From: Butyricimonas paravirosa | GTDB lineage: Bacteria; Bacteroidota; Bacteroidia; Bacteroidales; Marinifilaceae | Assembly: GCF_032878955.1 (NCBI RefSeq) | Contig: NZ_CP043839.1 | Coordinates: 1,178,001 to 1,242,000, forward strand | Length of the DNA: 64,000 bases | Reading direction: 5' to 3' | In this document: piece by piece, positions 44,875-53,673 of the stretch | Numbering within the stretch: the stretch's first letter is position 1 | Layout: every line of letters starts with the position of its first letter | Made by a program: the position numbers and the translations under genes | The notes under the pieces: generated by a model | What the model was told of the DNA's origin: nothing | What the model saw: the letters and a program-made list of their open reading frames with translations, nothing else | Databases searched by the model: none

Positions 44875-45630
44875 TTATCGAACAACAATACCTTTTTCTT
44901 TCAAAAAACATTTCAACTCCGGAATCCGGACCTGCCCGAAATGAAAAACTCCGGCCGCTAGTACGGCATCCGCTTTTCCCCGAGTCAAAGCCTCATGAAA
45001 ATCTTCCGGACAACCCGCCCCTCCAGATGCAATAACCGGGATATTAACCAAATCCGCCACTCGTCCCGTTACCTCACAGGCAAATCCTTGATGTGTCCCG
45101 TCATGATCCATCGAGGTAAACAAAATCTCCCCGGCTCCCCGTCCTTCCGCCTCCTTTACCCACGAAAAAAGCTCCCGATCGGTAGCCACCCGTCCCCCAT
45201 GACTGTATACTCTCCACTTCTCACCATCCCGACAAGCATCCACCGCCACAACAATACACTGTTTTCCAAATGCCGCCGCCAACCGATCTATCAAACCCGG
45301 GTCTTTCAAAACACTGGAATTTACAGACACCTTATCTGCCCCCTTTTTCAAAAGAGCCTCAACATCCCGCTCCGATGAAATTCCCCCACCCACGGTAAAA
45401 GGTATTCGCACTTGTCGGGCCACCCGTTCCACCCACTCCAACCGTGTACCCCGGTGATCAGAGCTTGCCGTGATGTCCAAAAACACCAACTCATCCGCCC
45501 CCTCATCTGAATATCGACCAGCCAACTCCACAATATCCCCTGCATCCCTCAAATTCTCAAAATTCACCCCCTTCACCGTCCTCCCCGCCTTTACATCCAA
45601 ACATGGAATAATTCTTTTTGCTAAAAACAT
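44875..45630 (-). CDS. hisF: Imidazole glycerol phosphate synthase subunit HisF
   Basis: A 251-aa (beta/alpha)8-barrel cyclase. It converts PRFAR and ammonia from HisH to IGP and AICAR. Catalytic residues appear in RIIPCLDVKAGRTVKGV (acid D near residue 11) and VVAVDACRDGEKW (second Asp). The C-terminal phosphate loop IPVIASGGAG is present. Length is right. It is separated from hisA by 104 bp containing repeats. Confidence 0.96.
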   Translation of the reverse strand: MFLAKRIIPCLDVKAGRTVKGVNFENLRDAGDIVELAGRYSDEGADELVFLDITASSDHRGTRLEWVERVARQVRIPFTVGGGISSERDVEALLKKGADKVSVNSSVLKDPGLIDRLAAAFGKQCIVVAVDACRDGEKWRVYSHGGRVATDRELFSWVKEAEGRGAGEILFTSMDHDGTHQGFACEVTGRVADLVNIPVIASGGAGCPEDFHEALTRGKADAVLAAGVFHFGQVRIPELKCFLKEKGIVVR

Positions 45631-45734
45631 ACTTATTAATTTTAGATCCTATCGATTAAGTGATTTTAATGATTTTCGATTAAGTGATTTTAATCATCGA
45701 ATCGGCAATCACGGAATCTTTTGCATTCTAAACT
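45631..45734. repeat. GATTAAGTGATT repeats between hisF and hisA
   Basis: Two direct copies of CGATTAAGTGATTTTAATGATT-like sequence and the inverted CGAATCGGCAATCACGGAAT, the same family as at 44121-44208. Confidence 0.55.
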
Positions 45735-46430
45735 CTACATTTTAAACTTTTCATAAAAAGCCTTCCCCACGATCACGGCAGAAACACCCATCTCTTCCAG
45801 CGCCTGAATATCCACCAACGAACCTACTCCCCCGGATGCGATAAGCGTAATATCCGGATAACGAGCTACCAGCTCCCGATACAGCTCTAAAGAAACTCCT
45901 CCCAACATCCCATCCCGGGCAATATCCGTACACATCACATTCTTCACCCCGGGTAAATAAGTTTCTATTAACTCGTGTATCGTTGTCTTCGTCTCCACCT
46001 TCCACCCCTGAATACACACATGCCCGCCTCTTACATCTGCCCCGATAATGATCCGTTCAGCCCCATATCTTTCCAGCCACTCCCGTGTCTTTTCTCTATT
46101 TTGCTGGGCCATACTCCCGATACAGACAAACGAGGCCCCCGCATCAAACACCCGACAAATATCCTCGTCACTCTTGATACCCCCGCTAAAATCAACCTCC
46201 AAACGAGTCGCCTCACAAATTCGTTCCAGAACCCGCCAATTAATTACCCGGGACTCCCTAGCCCCATCCAAATCGACAAGGTGTAAACGCCTCATTCCCA
46301 TATCCTCGAAATATCGGGCAGCCTCCACCGGATCATTATAATACGTTTTACACTCATCGTAATTGCCCCGGGTAAGTCTCACGCATTTTCCTCCTATAAC
46401 ATCTATTGCCGGAATAACCGTTATCTTCAT
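45735..46430 (-). CDS. hisA: 1-(5-phosphoribosyl)-5-[(5-phosphoribosylamino)methylideneamino]imidazole-4-carboxamide isomerase
   Basis: A 231-aa (beta/alpha)8-barrel isomerase that converts ProFAR to PRFAR, with the catalytic Asp in VIPAIDVIGGKCVRL, DFSGGIKSDED, and TDIARDGMLGG with the second Asp. The phosphate loop IASGGVGS is intact. Length is normal. It starts 5 nt after hisH. Confidence 0.95.
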   Translation of the reverse strand: MKITVIPAIDVIGGKCVRLTRGNYDECKTYYNDPVEAARYFEDMGMRRLHLVDLDGARESRVINWRVLERICEATRLEVDFSGGIKSDEDICRVFDAGASFVCIGSMAQQNREKTREWLERYGAERIIIGADVRGGHVCIQGWKVETKTTIHELIETYLPGVKNVMCTDIARDGMLGGVSLELYRELVARYPDITLIASGGVGSLVDIQALEEMGVSAVIVGKAFYEKFKM

Positions 46431-46435
46431 TTCTC

Positions 46436-47020
46436 TTACATTTTTAAAAAGTTTTCAATTATCTTTTCCCCAACCCCGGCCGACTTCTCCGGGTGGAACT
46501 GACATCCCCAGAAATTTCCTTTCCGAATCGCCGCGGAAAAAGCTATCTGATAATCACACGTGGCAATGGAATACTCTCCAACAGGCACGCAATACGAATG
46601 TACGAAATACACCATCTCCCCCTCGACAACCCCATCGAACAACCCGGATTTCAGCCCCCGAATCTCATTCCATCCCATATGAGGAACCTTACCACATCTC
46701 CCGAATTCTTCCACCCGCATCGGGAATATTCCCAAACCCTCCGTCCCCCCCTCTTCCGAATAGGCGCACATCAACTGCATCCCCAAACATATCCCCAACA
46801 CGGGAACCTTCAATTCCGGAATCACCCGATCCATCCCGCTTTCTTTCAATTGTCTCATGGCCGCGGCAGCTTGCCCTACTCCCGGAAAAATCACCTTATC
46901 AGCCTCCCGTACCACCCGTGGATCAGCACTACAAACCACCTCATACCCCAACCTCTCTATCGCAACCCTCACCGAAAACAAATTTCCCGCCCCGTATTCT
47001 ATAATTACTATTTTACTCAT
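46436..47020 (-). CDS. hisH: Imidazole glycerol phosphate synthase subunit HisH
   Basis: The glutamine amidotransferase partner of HisF, 194 aa. The nucleophile Cys is in LGICLGMQLM; the catalytic His and Glu are in GCQFHPEKS. The N-terminal IEYGAGNLFSV is typical. An inserted repeat element separates it from hisB. Confidence 0.96.
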   Translation of the reverse strand: MSKIVIIEYGAGNLFSVRVAIERLGYEVVCSADPRVVREADKVIFPGVGQAAAAMRQLKESGMDRVIPELKVPVLGICLGMQLMCAYSEEGGTEGLGIFPMRVEEFGRCGKVPHMGWNEIRGLKSGLFDGVVEGEMVYFVHSYCVPVGEYSIATCDYQIAFSAAIRKGNFWGCQFHPEKSAGVGEKIIENFLKM

Positions 47021-47053
47021 TTCAATAAAAAAATATCATAATCCAATTCTTCC

Positions 47054-47240
47054 GGGGCTATTCCCAAAGTCATTTTTCAAACTCCCTCCCCCCTTCGGGG
47101 TACTCCCTCTATAAACAGAGGGAGAGTTGAAATACTCCCTGTCTTCGGGAAGAGTCACCAGCACCTCCTCTGTTTATAGAGGAGGTGGCACGAAGTGACG
47201 GAGGAGTTTATTCTAATAAAATGACTTTTGGGACACCCCC
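47054..47240. repeat. MITE-like element, core A, inside the his operon
   Basis: Termini GGGGCTATTCCCAAAGTCAT and ATGACTTTTGGGACACCCCC flank a full core A: CTCCCTCCCCCCTTCGGGGT, CTCCCTCTATAAACAGAGGG and the inverted CACCTCCTCTGTTTATAGAG. It stands between hisB and hisH, so it is carried inside the his transcript. Confidence 0.85.
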
Positions 47241-47267
47241 TTCAATCTAAAATCACCAAATCTAAAA

Positions 47268-48368
47268 TTAATCCATTCTCCCCTTCGTCGATGGGATCCT
47301 TCCTCCGGCCTCTTGTCGGACGGCCATCCTCAAACTACGGGCAAACGCTTTAAAAATAGCTTCTATCACGTGATGCGTGTTCTCACCTTTCGCAGCCACG
47401 TGCAAATTACATTTAGCCCCTTGACAAAACGAGGCAAAAAAATGCTTGGTCATCTCCGTGGGAAAATCTCCCACGTACTCCCGGTTAAACACGACATTCC
47501 ACTCCAACCAACTCCGCCCTCCCAAATCCAGCAACACCTCTGCCCTCGCCTCATCCATCGGCAAAGCAAAACCATATCGTCCGATCCCTTTCTTACCTCC
47601 TAATGCCTCCGAGAAACATTGTCCCAATACGATAGCCGTGTCTTCGATCGTGTGATGTTCATCCACCTGTAAATCCCCCTCCACGGAAACCACCAAATCC
47701 ATTTCCCCGTGCCGGACAATCTGTTCCAGCATGTGATCAAAAAAAGCAATTCCCGTCTTCACCTCGCCCTGCCCCGTTCCATTCAAATCTAACGCAATCC
47801 GAACCGCCGTTTCTGCCGTTTTCCTCACTTGCATCGCCTGTCGACTTCCCTGTTTCAGAAAACGCACGACCTTTCTCCAAGAATCCGTGGTTAAAACAAT
47901 AGGTAAACACTCCATCTCCTCTTTTCCCAACAATATCCCCCGAATCCCCATATTAGCCGCCAACTGCATATCCGTCAACCGATCGCCAATCACGTAAGAG
48001 TTCTCCCGATCCAACAATTCATTCAAATACTTTTCGACCATACCGATCCCCGGTTTCCTCCGGGGAGAACCATCCCCCGGCATACTCCCATCAATCAGTA
48101 TCTCGTCAAAAACAATTCCCTCGCCTGCCAACGTCTTCAACATAAATTCATGTGGCGGCAAAAAAGTATCCATCGGAAACCGTTCAGTCCCCAAACCATC
48201 CTGATTACTCACCATAACCAACCGATAATCCGTCTCCCGAACAATCTCCCGTAAGGCTCCAATAACCCCCGGAACAAAGGCCAGTTTCTCCATACTATCC
48301 ACTTGGTAATCAACCTGTGGTTCCTGTATAATCGTACCGTCACGATCTATAAATAATATCTTCTTCAT
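47268..48368 (-). CDS. hisB: Bifunctional histidinol-phosphatase / imidazoleglycerol-phosphate dehydratase
   Basis: A 366-aa fusion. The N-terminal HAD phosphatase domain (about 1-165) starts KKILFIDRDGTIIQEP, with Asp nucleophile and acid/base, followed by the zinc-free KPGIGMVEKYL loop. The C-terminal dehydratase domain (about 175-366) has FDHMLEQIVRHG, DEHHTIEDTAIVLGQ and HHVIEAIFKAFARSLR, the metal-binding His clusters. It overlaps hisC by 4 nt. Confidence 0.95.
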   Translation of the reverse strand: MKKILFIDRDGTIIQEPQVDYQVDSMEKLAFVPGVIGALREIVRETDYRLVMVSNQDGLGTERFPMDTFLPPHEFMLKTLAGEGIVFDEILIDGSMPGDGSPRRKPGIGMVEKYLNELLDRENSYVIGDRLTDMQLAANMGIRGILLGKEEMECLPIVLTTDSWRKVVRFLKQGSRQAMQVRKTAETAVRIALDLNGTGQGEVKTGIAFFDHMLEQIVRHGEMDLVVSVEGDLQVDEHHTIEDTAIVLGQCFSEALGGKKGIGRYGFALPMDEARAEVLLDLGGRSWLEWNVVFNREYVGDFPTEMTKHFFASFCQGAKCNLHVAAKGENTHHVIEAIFKAFARSLRMAVRQEAGGRIPSTKGRMD

Positions 48369-49405
48369 AAATCACCGAATTTCTTTAATCGCTCGATCAA
48401 CAAATCATTCTCTTCCCGTGTCCCGATGGTTATCCGTAACCCGCAACTCAACCGGGGCGGAATATGCCGCACCCGAACAATAACGCCACCTTCCACCAAA
48501 TATTCATACAACTCCCGAAAACGCTCACAACGAATCAACACGAAGTTGGCCTCCGAATCACAGACAATCTCCAACCAAGATAAATTCCGCAAGAAACCGA
48601 TAACCCTTTTTCTTTCCCGCTTGATCGCCTCCACCTTCTCCAAAAAATCAGCCTCATTCCGCAAAGCATCCAAAGCTCGCCGTTGAGTCAATGAACCGAT
48701 ATTATAAGGCGGTTTCACTTTGTTTAAATAAATCACCAGTTCCGGGTCCGCCATACAAATTCCTACCCGTAACCCGGCAAGCCCCCAAGCCTTGGACAGA
48801 GTTTGCAACACGACAACATTCCGGCAATCCTCCTGCAAAACAACAGCCGACGGCATATCGGTAAAATCGATATACGCCTCATCTACCACGACAATTCCAT
48901 CAAAACGAGACGCCACTTCCCGAATACGTTCTAAAGGAATTACGTTCCCCACCGGATTATTCGGCGTACAAAAGAAAATCATTTTCGTAAACCGATCCAC
49001 ACTATCAAACAACGTGTTCCACTCCGGCTGGAACTCCCCATCCAACTCCAAACACCTCACCTCCACGTCATTCACTCGTCCACTTACCTCGTACATCGAA
49101 TAGCCCGGTGAAAAAACGAGCATATTATCCCGTCGGGGCGTACAAACCGTCCGGATCAACATATCGATCAACTCGTCACTCCCATTTCCCAGTACCAACC
49201 GGGAAACCTCCACCCCCTTCAATCTACCGATCTCTCGCTTCAATTCCCTCTGAAACGGATCTGGATAACGATTATATTCCGACGCGAACGGGTTCTCGTT
49301 CGCATCCAGCAATGTCACATTCGTCCCCTCGAATTCCGCACGAGCGCAGGAATACGCCTGTAACCCCTTTACATTCTCCCTTACTATATCTCCAAATTCC
49401 TTCAT
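48365..49405 (-). CDS. hisC: Histidinol-phosphate aminotransferase
   Basis: A 346-aa type I PLP aminotransferase. The PLP lysine is in LQTLSKAWGLAGLRVG; other motifs are LDANENPF, LGNGSDELIDML, CTPNNPVGN and VVDEAYIDF. It makes histidinol phosphate from imidazole acetol phosphate and glutamate. Ends with a 4-nt overlap with hisB. Confidence 0.95.
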   Translation of the reverse strand: MKEFGDIVRENVKGLQAYSCARAEFEGTNVTLLDANENPFASEYNRYPDPFQRELKREIGRLKGVEVSRLVLGNGSDELIDMLIRTVCTPRRDNMLVFSPGYSMYEVSGRVNDVEVRCLELDGEFQPEWNTLFDSVDRFTKMIFFCTPNNPVGNVIPLERIREVASRFDGIVVVDEAYIDFTDMPSAVVLQEDCRNVVVLQTLSKAWGLAGLRVGICMADPELVIYLNKVKPPYNIGSLTQRRALDALRNEADFLEKVEAIKRERKRVIGFLRNLSWLEIVCDSEANFVLIRCERFRELYEYLVEGGVIVRVRHIPPRLSCGLRITIGTREENDLLIERLKKFGDL

Positions 49406-49413
49406 CCTAAATT

Positions 49414-50700
49414 CTAAATTTTAGATTCTACATTCCTAACCCTTACCGCATTCCCGTGTGCCTCCAACTTCTCGTTATCCGCCATTATCTCGATCGTTTT
49501 TCCCAAATAGGCCAAACCTTCCGGCATGATCTCTTGGAAAGTTATCTTTTTCATAAAGGCATCCATGTTCACCCCGCTATACGCACGGGCATACCCGTTC
49601 GTGGGTAAGGTGTGATTCGTCCCCGACGCATAATCTCCCGCACTTTCCGGGGAATAGTGTCCCAAGAAGACAGAACCCGCATTCCGAATTTCCGGCACCC
49701 AATCCAGATAATCCTTCACGCACAACATCAAATGCTCCGGGGCATAGCAATTCACCAGCTCCACGCACTCTTCCCGGGAACGCAAAACAATATATTTAGA
49801 ATTTCTCAGTGCCACCTCTGCAATTGCCTTCCGAGGAATCCGATTCAATTGTTTGTTCAACTCTTCTTCTACACGATCAATCAATGATTCATCGCAAGTC
49901 ACCAGAAACACCTGACTATCCGGCCCGTGTTCCGCTTGCGACAACAAATCTGCCGCCACGAATGTCGCCCGTGCCGATTCATCTGCCACCACCATCAACT
50001 CCGAAGGTCCCGCAGGCATATCTATTGCCACACCATAACGCCCGACCCATTGTTTTGCCGCCGTCACGAAACGATTTCCCGGTCCAAAAATCTTATCCAC
50101 CCGCCCCACGCTCTTCGTCCCTAACGCCAATGCAGCAATCGCTTGAATCCCTCCCACTTTAAAAACACGGGTTACTCCACATAACCGGGCCGTCCACAAA
50201 ATAGCCGGATTCACCCGTCCATCCCTTCCCGGTGGTGTACAGATCACCACCTCCCGGCACCCGGCCAACTTCGCTGGAACCGCCAACATCAATACGGTTG
50301 AAAACAGGGGAGCGCTCCCACCCGGAACATACAATCCCACCCGATCTATCGCCCGACCTTCCTGCCAGCATCGGAATCCCCGTTCATTCACGTATTCACA
50401 CTTTCCGGGAATCTGTACCTTGTGAAACTCCTCGATATTCCCTTTTGCAACTTGTATTGCCTCCTTCAACTCCGCATCCACTTCCCTCTCTGCCTCTTGA
50501 AACTCATTCTCCGTCACCTCGAAACATTCTAGCTTTACCCGATCAAAATACCACGTGTACTTCTTCAATGCCTCGTCTCCATCCCTCTTCACTTCATCAA
50601 ACACCGCTTTACACACTTTGTCCAAATCTTCTCCACGATTCTCCGGACGCTTCAATATTTTCATCCATTTTTCCTTTCCAGGATATAATATCTTATTCAT
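49414..50700 (-). CDS. hisD: Histidinol dehydrogenase
   Basis: A ~428-aa enzyme that oxidizes histidinol to histidine in two steps with NAD+. Typical motifs: GLYVPGGSAPLFSTVLMLAVPAKLAGC, KIFGPGNRFVTAAKQ, IDMPAGPSELMVVADE, LLSQAEHGPDSQ and ASGTNHTLPT, with conserved zinc/catalytic His and Glu. The frame opens at 50706; the ATG at 50700 (MNKILYPGKEKW) is preferred. It lies 8 nt before hisC. Confidence 0.96.
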   Translation of the reverse strand: MNKILYPGKEKWMKILKRPENRGEDLDKVCKAVFDEVKRDGDEALKKYTWYFDRVKLECFEVTENEFQEAEREVDAELKEAIQVAKGNIEEFHKVQIPGKCEYVNERGFRCWQEGRAIDRVGLYVPGGSAPLFSTVLMLAVPAKLAGCREVVICTPPGRDGRVNPAILWTARLCGVTRVFKVGGIQAIAALALGTKSVGRVDKIFGPGNRFVTAAKQWVGRYGVAIDMPAGPSELMVVADESARATFVAADLLSQAEHGPDSQVFLVTCDESLIDRVEEELNKQLNRIPRKAIAEVALRNSKYIVLRSREECVELVNCYAPEHLMLCVKDYLDWVPEIRNAGSVFLGHYSPESAGDYASGTNHTLPTNGYARAYSGVNMDAFMKKITFQEIMPEGLAYLGKTIEIMADNEKLEAHGNAVRVRNVESKI

Positions 50701-50770
50701 AATCATAAATTTAATCTATTCATAAAACCTGTAACCTGTCAACCTGTAACTTGCAACTTGCCGCAGGAAA

Positions 50771-51628
50771 TCACTCTATCATCTTTTCAATGGGTACCAC
50801 CAAAATCCCTTCCGCACCCGCCGCTTTCAACGCCCCGATAGACTCCCAAAACTTATTCTCGTTCACCACCGAATGTAGAGAAAACCATCCTTTCATTTCC
50901 AACGGCATAATTGTCGGGCTTTTCACTCCCGGAAGTATATCGCAAATCTCTTGCAATTTCTCTTCGGGAGCATTCAACAGGATATACTTGTTACACTTGG
51001 CTGCCAATACCGCCTTCATTCTGAATATCAATTGTTTCACCAACTGTAGTTTCTCTTCATCCAACTTTGGGTTAGCCACTAAAACAGCCGTAGACTTAAA
51101 CAACGTGTAGACCTCCGTCAACCCGTTCTTAAAAAGTGTACTCCCGGAACTCACGATGTCACAAATCGCATCAGCTAATCCGATACCGGGAGCGATCTCC
51201 ACCGACCCCGTGATCACGTGCGTCTCTGCCTGAATCTTATTTTGTACTAAAAAATCATTCAACGTGTTGGGATAGGAAGTAGCAATCCGTTTTCCCTGCA
51301 ACCAATCTAACCCGGTAAATTCCTCCGATTTAGGAATAGCAATAGAAACCCGGCAACCCGAAAAACCTAAATCCAACAAATTCAATACATTTGCCCTTTT
51401 CTCGATCACCGTATTCTCCCCGATAATCGCCACGTCAACAATTCCATCCTCCACGTAATGAGGAATATCCGAATTTCGTAAATACAACACCTCCAACGGA
51501 AAATTAGAGGCTTGTGCCATTAACTGATCTTTCCCGTTATTAATACAAATCCCACACTCTTTCAACAATTCGAGCGTGTCCTCGTTCAATCGACCTGATT
51601 TTTGAATCGCGACTTTTAATTTCACCAT
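50771..51628 (-). CDS. hisG: ATP phosphoribosyltransferase (long form)
   Basis: HisG starts the pathway by joining ATP and PRPP. The 285-aa length and C-terminal region (about 210-285; VNENKFWESIGALKAAGAEGILV) show the long form with its own regulatory domain, which is feedback-inhibited by histidine and needs no HisZ. Catalytic region: AIGLADAICDIVSSGSTL (PRPP loop). It is the first structural gene after the attenuator and ends 70 nt before hisD. Confidence 0.96.
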   Translation of the reverse strand: MVKLKVAIQKSGRLNEDTLELLKECGICINNGKDQLMAQASNFPLEVLYLRNSDIPHYVEDGIVDVAIIGENTVIEKRANVLNLLDLGFSGCRVSIAIPKSEEFTGLDWLQGKRIATSYPNTLNDFLVQNKIQAETHVITGSVEIAPGIGLADAICDIVSSGSTLFKNGLTEVYTLFKSTAVLVANPKLDEEKLQLVKQLIFRMKAVLAAKCNKYILLNAPEEKLQEICDILPGVKSPTIMPLEMKGWFSLHSVVNENKFWESIGALKAAGAEGILVVPIEKMIE

Positions 51629-51679
51629 TTCTATCTGATTTTATCGTCGCTCTGAATCCGGGAAGGCATCTATGGTATC

Positions 51680-51723
51680 GAAAAAAACAAAACGAGCCCG
51701 CCTGAATCCAGGCGAGCTCGTTT
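51680..51723 (-). terminator. Attenuator terminator of the his operon
   Basis: On the minus strand AACGAGCTCGCCTG pairs with CAGGCGGGCTCGTT around GATT, followed by TTGTTTTTTT. It lies between the leader peptide and hisG, 52 nt before the hisG ATG. Confidence 0.88.
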
Positions 51724-51756
51724 ATACTTTTTATTTCAAATTACAGCACAACAGCA

Positions 51757-51816
51757 TCATCTCACCTGAATACAGTGATGGCAATGATGATGCATATGAT
51801 GTAATGTACTATTCAT
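51757..51816 (-). CDS. hisL: his leader peptide (19 aa, seven His)
   Basis: An ATG-initiated 20-codon ORF encodes MNSTLHHMHHHCHHCIQVR with seven histidine codons in a nine-residue span, ending at a TGA. It starts about 20 nt after the promoter -7 box. Downstream, before hisG, is a strong intrinsic terminator. This is the layout of a histidine transcription attenuator: when charged tRNA-His is scarce, the ribosome stalls in the His run and the terminator should not form. I read this ORF directly; the regulatory mechanism is inferred by analogy with enterobacterial hisL. Confidence 0.88.
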   Translation of the reverse strand: MNSTLHHMHHHCHHCIQVR

Positions 51817-51836
51817 ATTTTGTCTTTTTCGTTCTG

Positions 51837-51867
51837 CAAATGTATAAAAGGAATTTGATTATCCAAA
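51837..51867 (-). promoter_or_regulatory. Promoter of the his operon
   Basis: On the minus strand TTTG (51864-51867), 19 nt, TACATTTG (51837-51844): a perfect match to the Bacteroidetes -33/-7 consensus. The start site would fall near 51830, giving a leader of about 14 nt before the hisL ATG. Confidence 0.8.
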
Positions 51868-52065
51868 TACTTTGTACAATTTTTACTAATACAAAGTCAA
51901 CCAGTAAGTACAAAATTTGCACTTACTTAATATTACTGCAACTTAGCTAATTTAACGTGAGTTCGATATAAAAACAAATTTATATCTCTGAATAATAGAA
52001 ACATAACATTACACGAAAGAAGAAACCGTTGCGAGAACGCACTCCAATGTTTCAATGTAGCGTGT

Positions 52066-52101
52066 CCTCCCCCCGTGCAAGGGGGAGTTAGAGGGGGTAG
52101 C
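52066..52101. repeat. Fragment of MITE core B
   Basis: CCTCCCCCCGTGCAAGGGGGAGTTAGAGGGGGTAG matches the right half of core B at 38585-38740 (the tract is longer than 20 bases and is given here in part as CGTGCAAGGGGGAGTTAG). No termini are seen. Confidence 0.6.
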
Positions 52102-52390
52102 AGGAAAGATAAAAACCCAAAGTTAAAAGATGACACATCACCTATTCCGGCACTTCCAAGACGGCGGAATCCATCTCTTCGAAATAATCACATCATCTCG
52201 TGCAAGAAACTAAAAAACACCGATATATTCCCATTTTTACACGATCTTTTTCCTAACGGATGGGGCAAATATGCTTTATTATATCGAACTCACCTTAATT
52301 TATCACGTCTTTCCTTTTCATAAGGACAAATTCACGAAAAACTTTCCTTTTTACAAGGAAAGAATAGATAATTTCAAAGAAAGCGTATCC

Positions 52391-52454
52391 AAAACAAAAC
52401 GAGCCCGCCAGAATCTAGGCAAGCTCGTTGATATTTTCTATTTCAAATTACAGA
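52391..52454 (-). terminator. Decayed copy of the his attenuator terminator
   Basis: AAAACAAAACGAGCCCGCC and the following hairpin plus the tail TATTTCAAATTACAG match 51683-51745 over about 65 nt. The hairpin (AACGAGC / GCTCGTT with an inner mismatch pair) is still formed and on the minus strand is followed by TTGTTTTGG. It lies 13 nt after the stop of the lipoprotein gene at 52467, so it may serve as that gene's terminator. Confidence 0.7.
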
Positions 52455-52466
52455 ATAACAATATAA

Positions 52467-53615
52467 TTATTTTGCCAATTGAAAAACTGTTTCCTCTATA
52501 ACTTTAGGGAGGGCTAACGATGCCTGAGTTTCCTCATCTTCAACGAAAGAAGTTAAATTCAACCCTAACTCAACTTTACTACTTTTTGTTACCAGATTTA
52601 TAATATCATTCACTAATTGTTTCAAACTTTCATTTGTAATTCCCATTGCCGCAAAAGTTGGATCCAACTCCAAATCATCTATCATAGGTAACAAAAGTTC
52701 TAAGACACTCATAAAAGGAAGCATCATTTCCCGATCAACATAAGCTCTCATCTTCTCTCCATCCAACTGTACCTTCAACGGAATACCCGTTTCAAGCATT
52801 GTCATAAGCATTGATGTTGGATTGTTTTCAGTACTCCGCCCTAACAAAGATTCAATATCCACCAATATATATATTTGTCCATCCTTCACATTATATCTTA
52901 CCAACCCCTCTTCAGAATCAACCAATGGAGTTGCATCTGGCTGAAATAAATCTTGAATACCCGTTATTTGATGATAGGAAGCTATTAGATTTCCATCTTC
53001 TTTCAAATTCATTTTTTTCAAAAGTCCAGGCAATATACCACCACCTAAGGTTTGTAACAATGTTGTCAATCCCAAATCTCCTTCTATTTCTGGATTTGGA
53101 TTAATAGGCAATTTTCCCCATATAGGGAAAGCAATAGAATCAACATCTGTTACAATTTCCAAATGGATACAACTAGAAACCATATTATAGCTATCATCCA
53201 TCTCAGGTTTTGCCAACATCCATTCTCCAACAACCTTAGAAATCACCTTAAAACTAGTATTCAGACTCAACACCCCTGATTTTACAGCCCCTTCCACCAA
53301 TACAATCCGATCATCATTCTTATTTTCTCCTGCAAAGGTGTAGTCATCACCTGCCAACTCTTCAACAATTAAATTTTTCACTTCTAAAGCAGGCTCTCCG
53401 GGAATCAGTTTATTCAATGTAAGTGTTGCATTTTTCTTATTTTCCGAATTAAAAGAAACCGATGTTCCGGAAAATTCTTTTCCATTCAATTTTAATGCTA
53501 ATTTATCTCCACTATAATCTGCCGAATAATTTTTAAAGGGATCCTTATCATCATCACTACAACTCGCAAAAAATGCGACACCTAAAATTAATAACAATAA
53601 AAACTTGTTTTTCAT
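52467..53615 (-). CDS. Lipoprotein, DUF4925-like (copy 1)
   Basis: A 382-aa lipoprotein with leader MKNKFLLLLILGVAFFASC and acidic SDDDKD after the Cys. The N-terminal region (about 30-150) has the block LALKLNGKEFSGTSVSFN...ATLTLNKLIPGEPAL shared with the next three lipoproteins; the rest resembles the DUF4925 / calycin-like family (GNLIASYHQITGIQDLF, EDGNLIASY). No enzymatic motif. It lies downstream of a possible invertible promoter; the current orientation of that promoter points at it. Confidence 0.85.
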   Translation of the reverse strand: MKNKFLLLLILGVAFFASCSDDDKDPFKNYSADYSGDKLALKLNGKEFSGTSVSFNSENKKNATLTLNKLIPGEPALEVKNLIVEELAGDDYTFAGENKNDDRIVLVEGAVKSGVLSLNTSFKVISKVVGEWMLAKPEMDDSYNMVSSCIHLEIVTDVDSIAFPIWGKLPINPNPEIEGDLGLTTLLQTLGGGILPGLLKKMNLKEDGNLIASYHQITGIQDLFQPDATPLVDSEEGLVRYNVKDGQIYILVDIESLLGRSTENNPTSMLMTMLETGIPLKVQLDGEKMRAYVDREMMLPFMSVLELLLPMIDDLELDPTFAAMGITNESLKQLVNDIINLVTKSSKVELGLNLTSFVEDEETQASLALPKVIEETVFQLAK

Positions 53616-53673
53616 ACTTCATTAAATATTAATTAAACATTGATATGTCCGTCCTCTCCTTAAAATACACACA

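Larger units (their letters stand above)
51629..52466. other. his control region and upstream relic, no protein-coding gene
   Basis: 838 bp without a structural gene. It contains the his attenuator (51680-51867), a fragment of repeat core B (52066-52101) and a decayed copy of the attenuator terminator (52391-52454). These parts are listed separately. Confidence 0.7.

Noticed and set aside
46363..47004. 213-aa plus-strand frame opposite hisH
   Set aside because: Very Pro/Ser-rich antisense translation of hisH; the hisH frame has all catalytic motifs.
51672..51950. 92-aa plus-strand reading frame
   Set aside because: It runs antisense through the his attenuator, leader peptide and promoter, and has no family resemblance or start signal.
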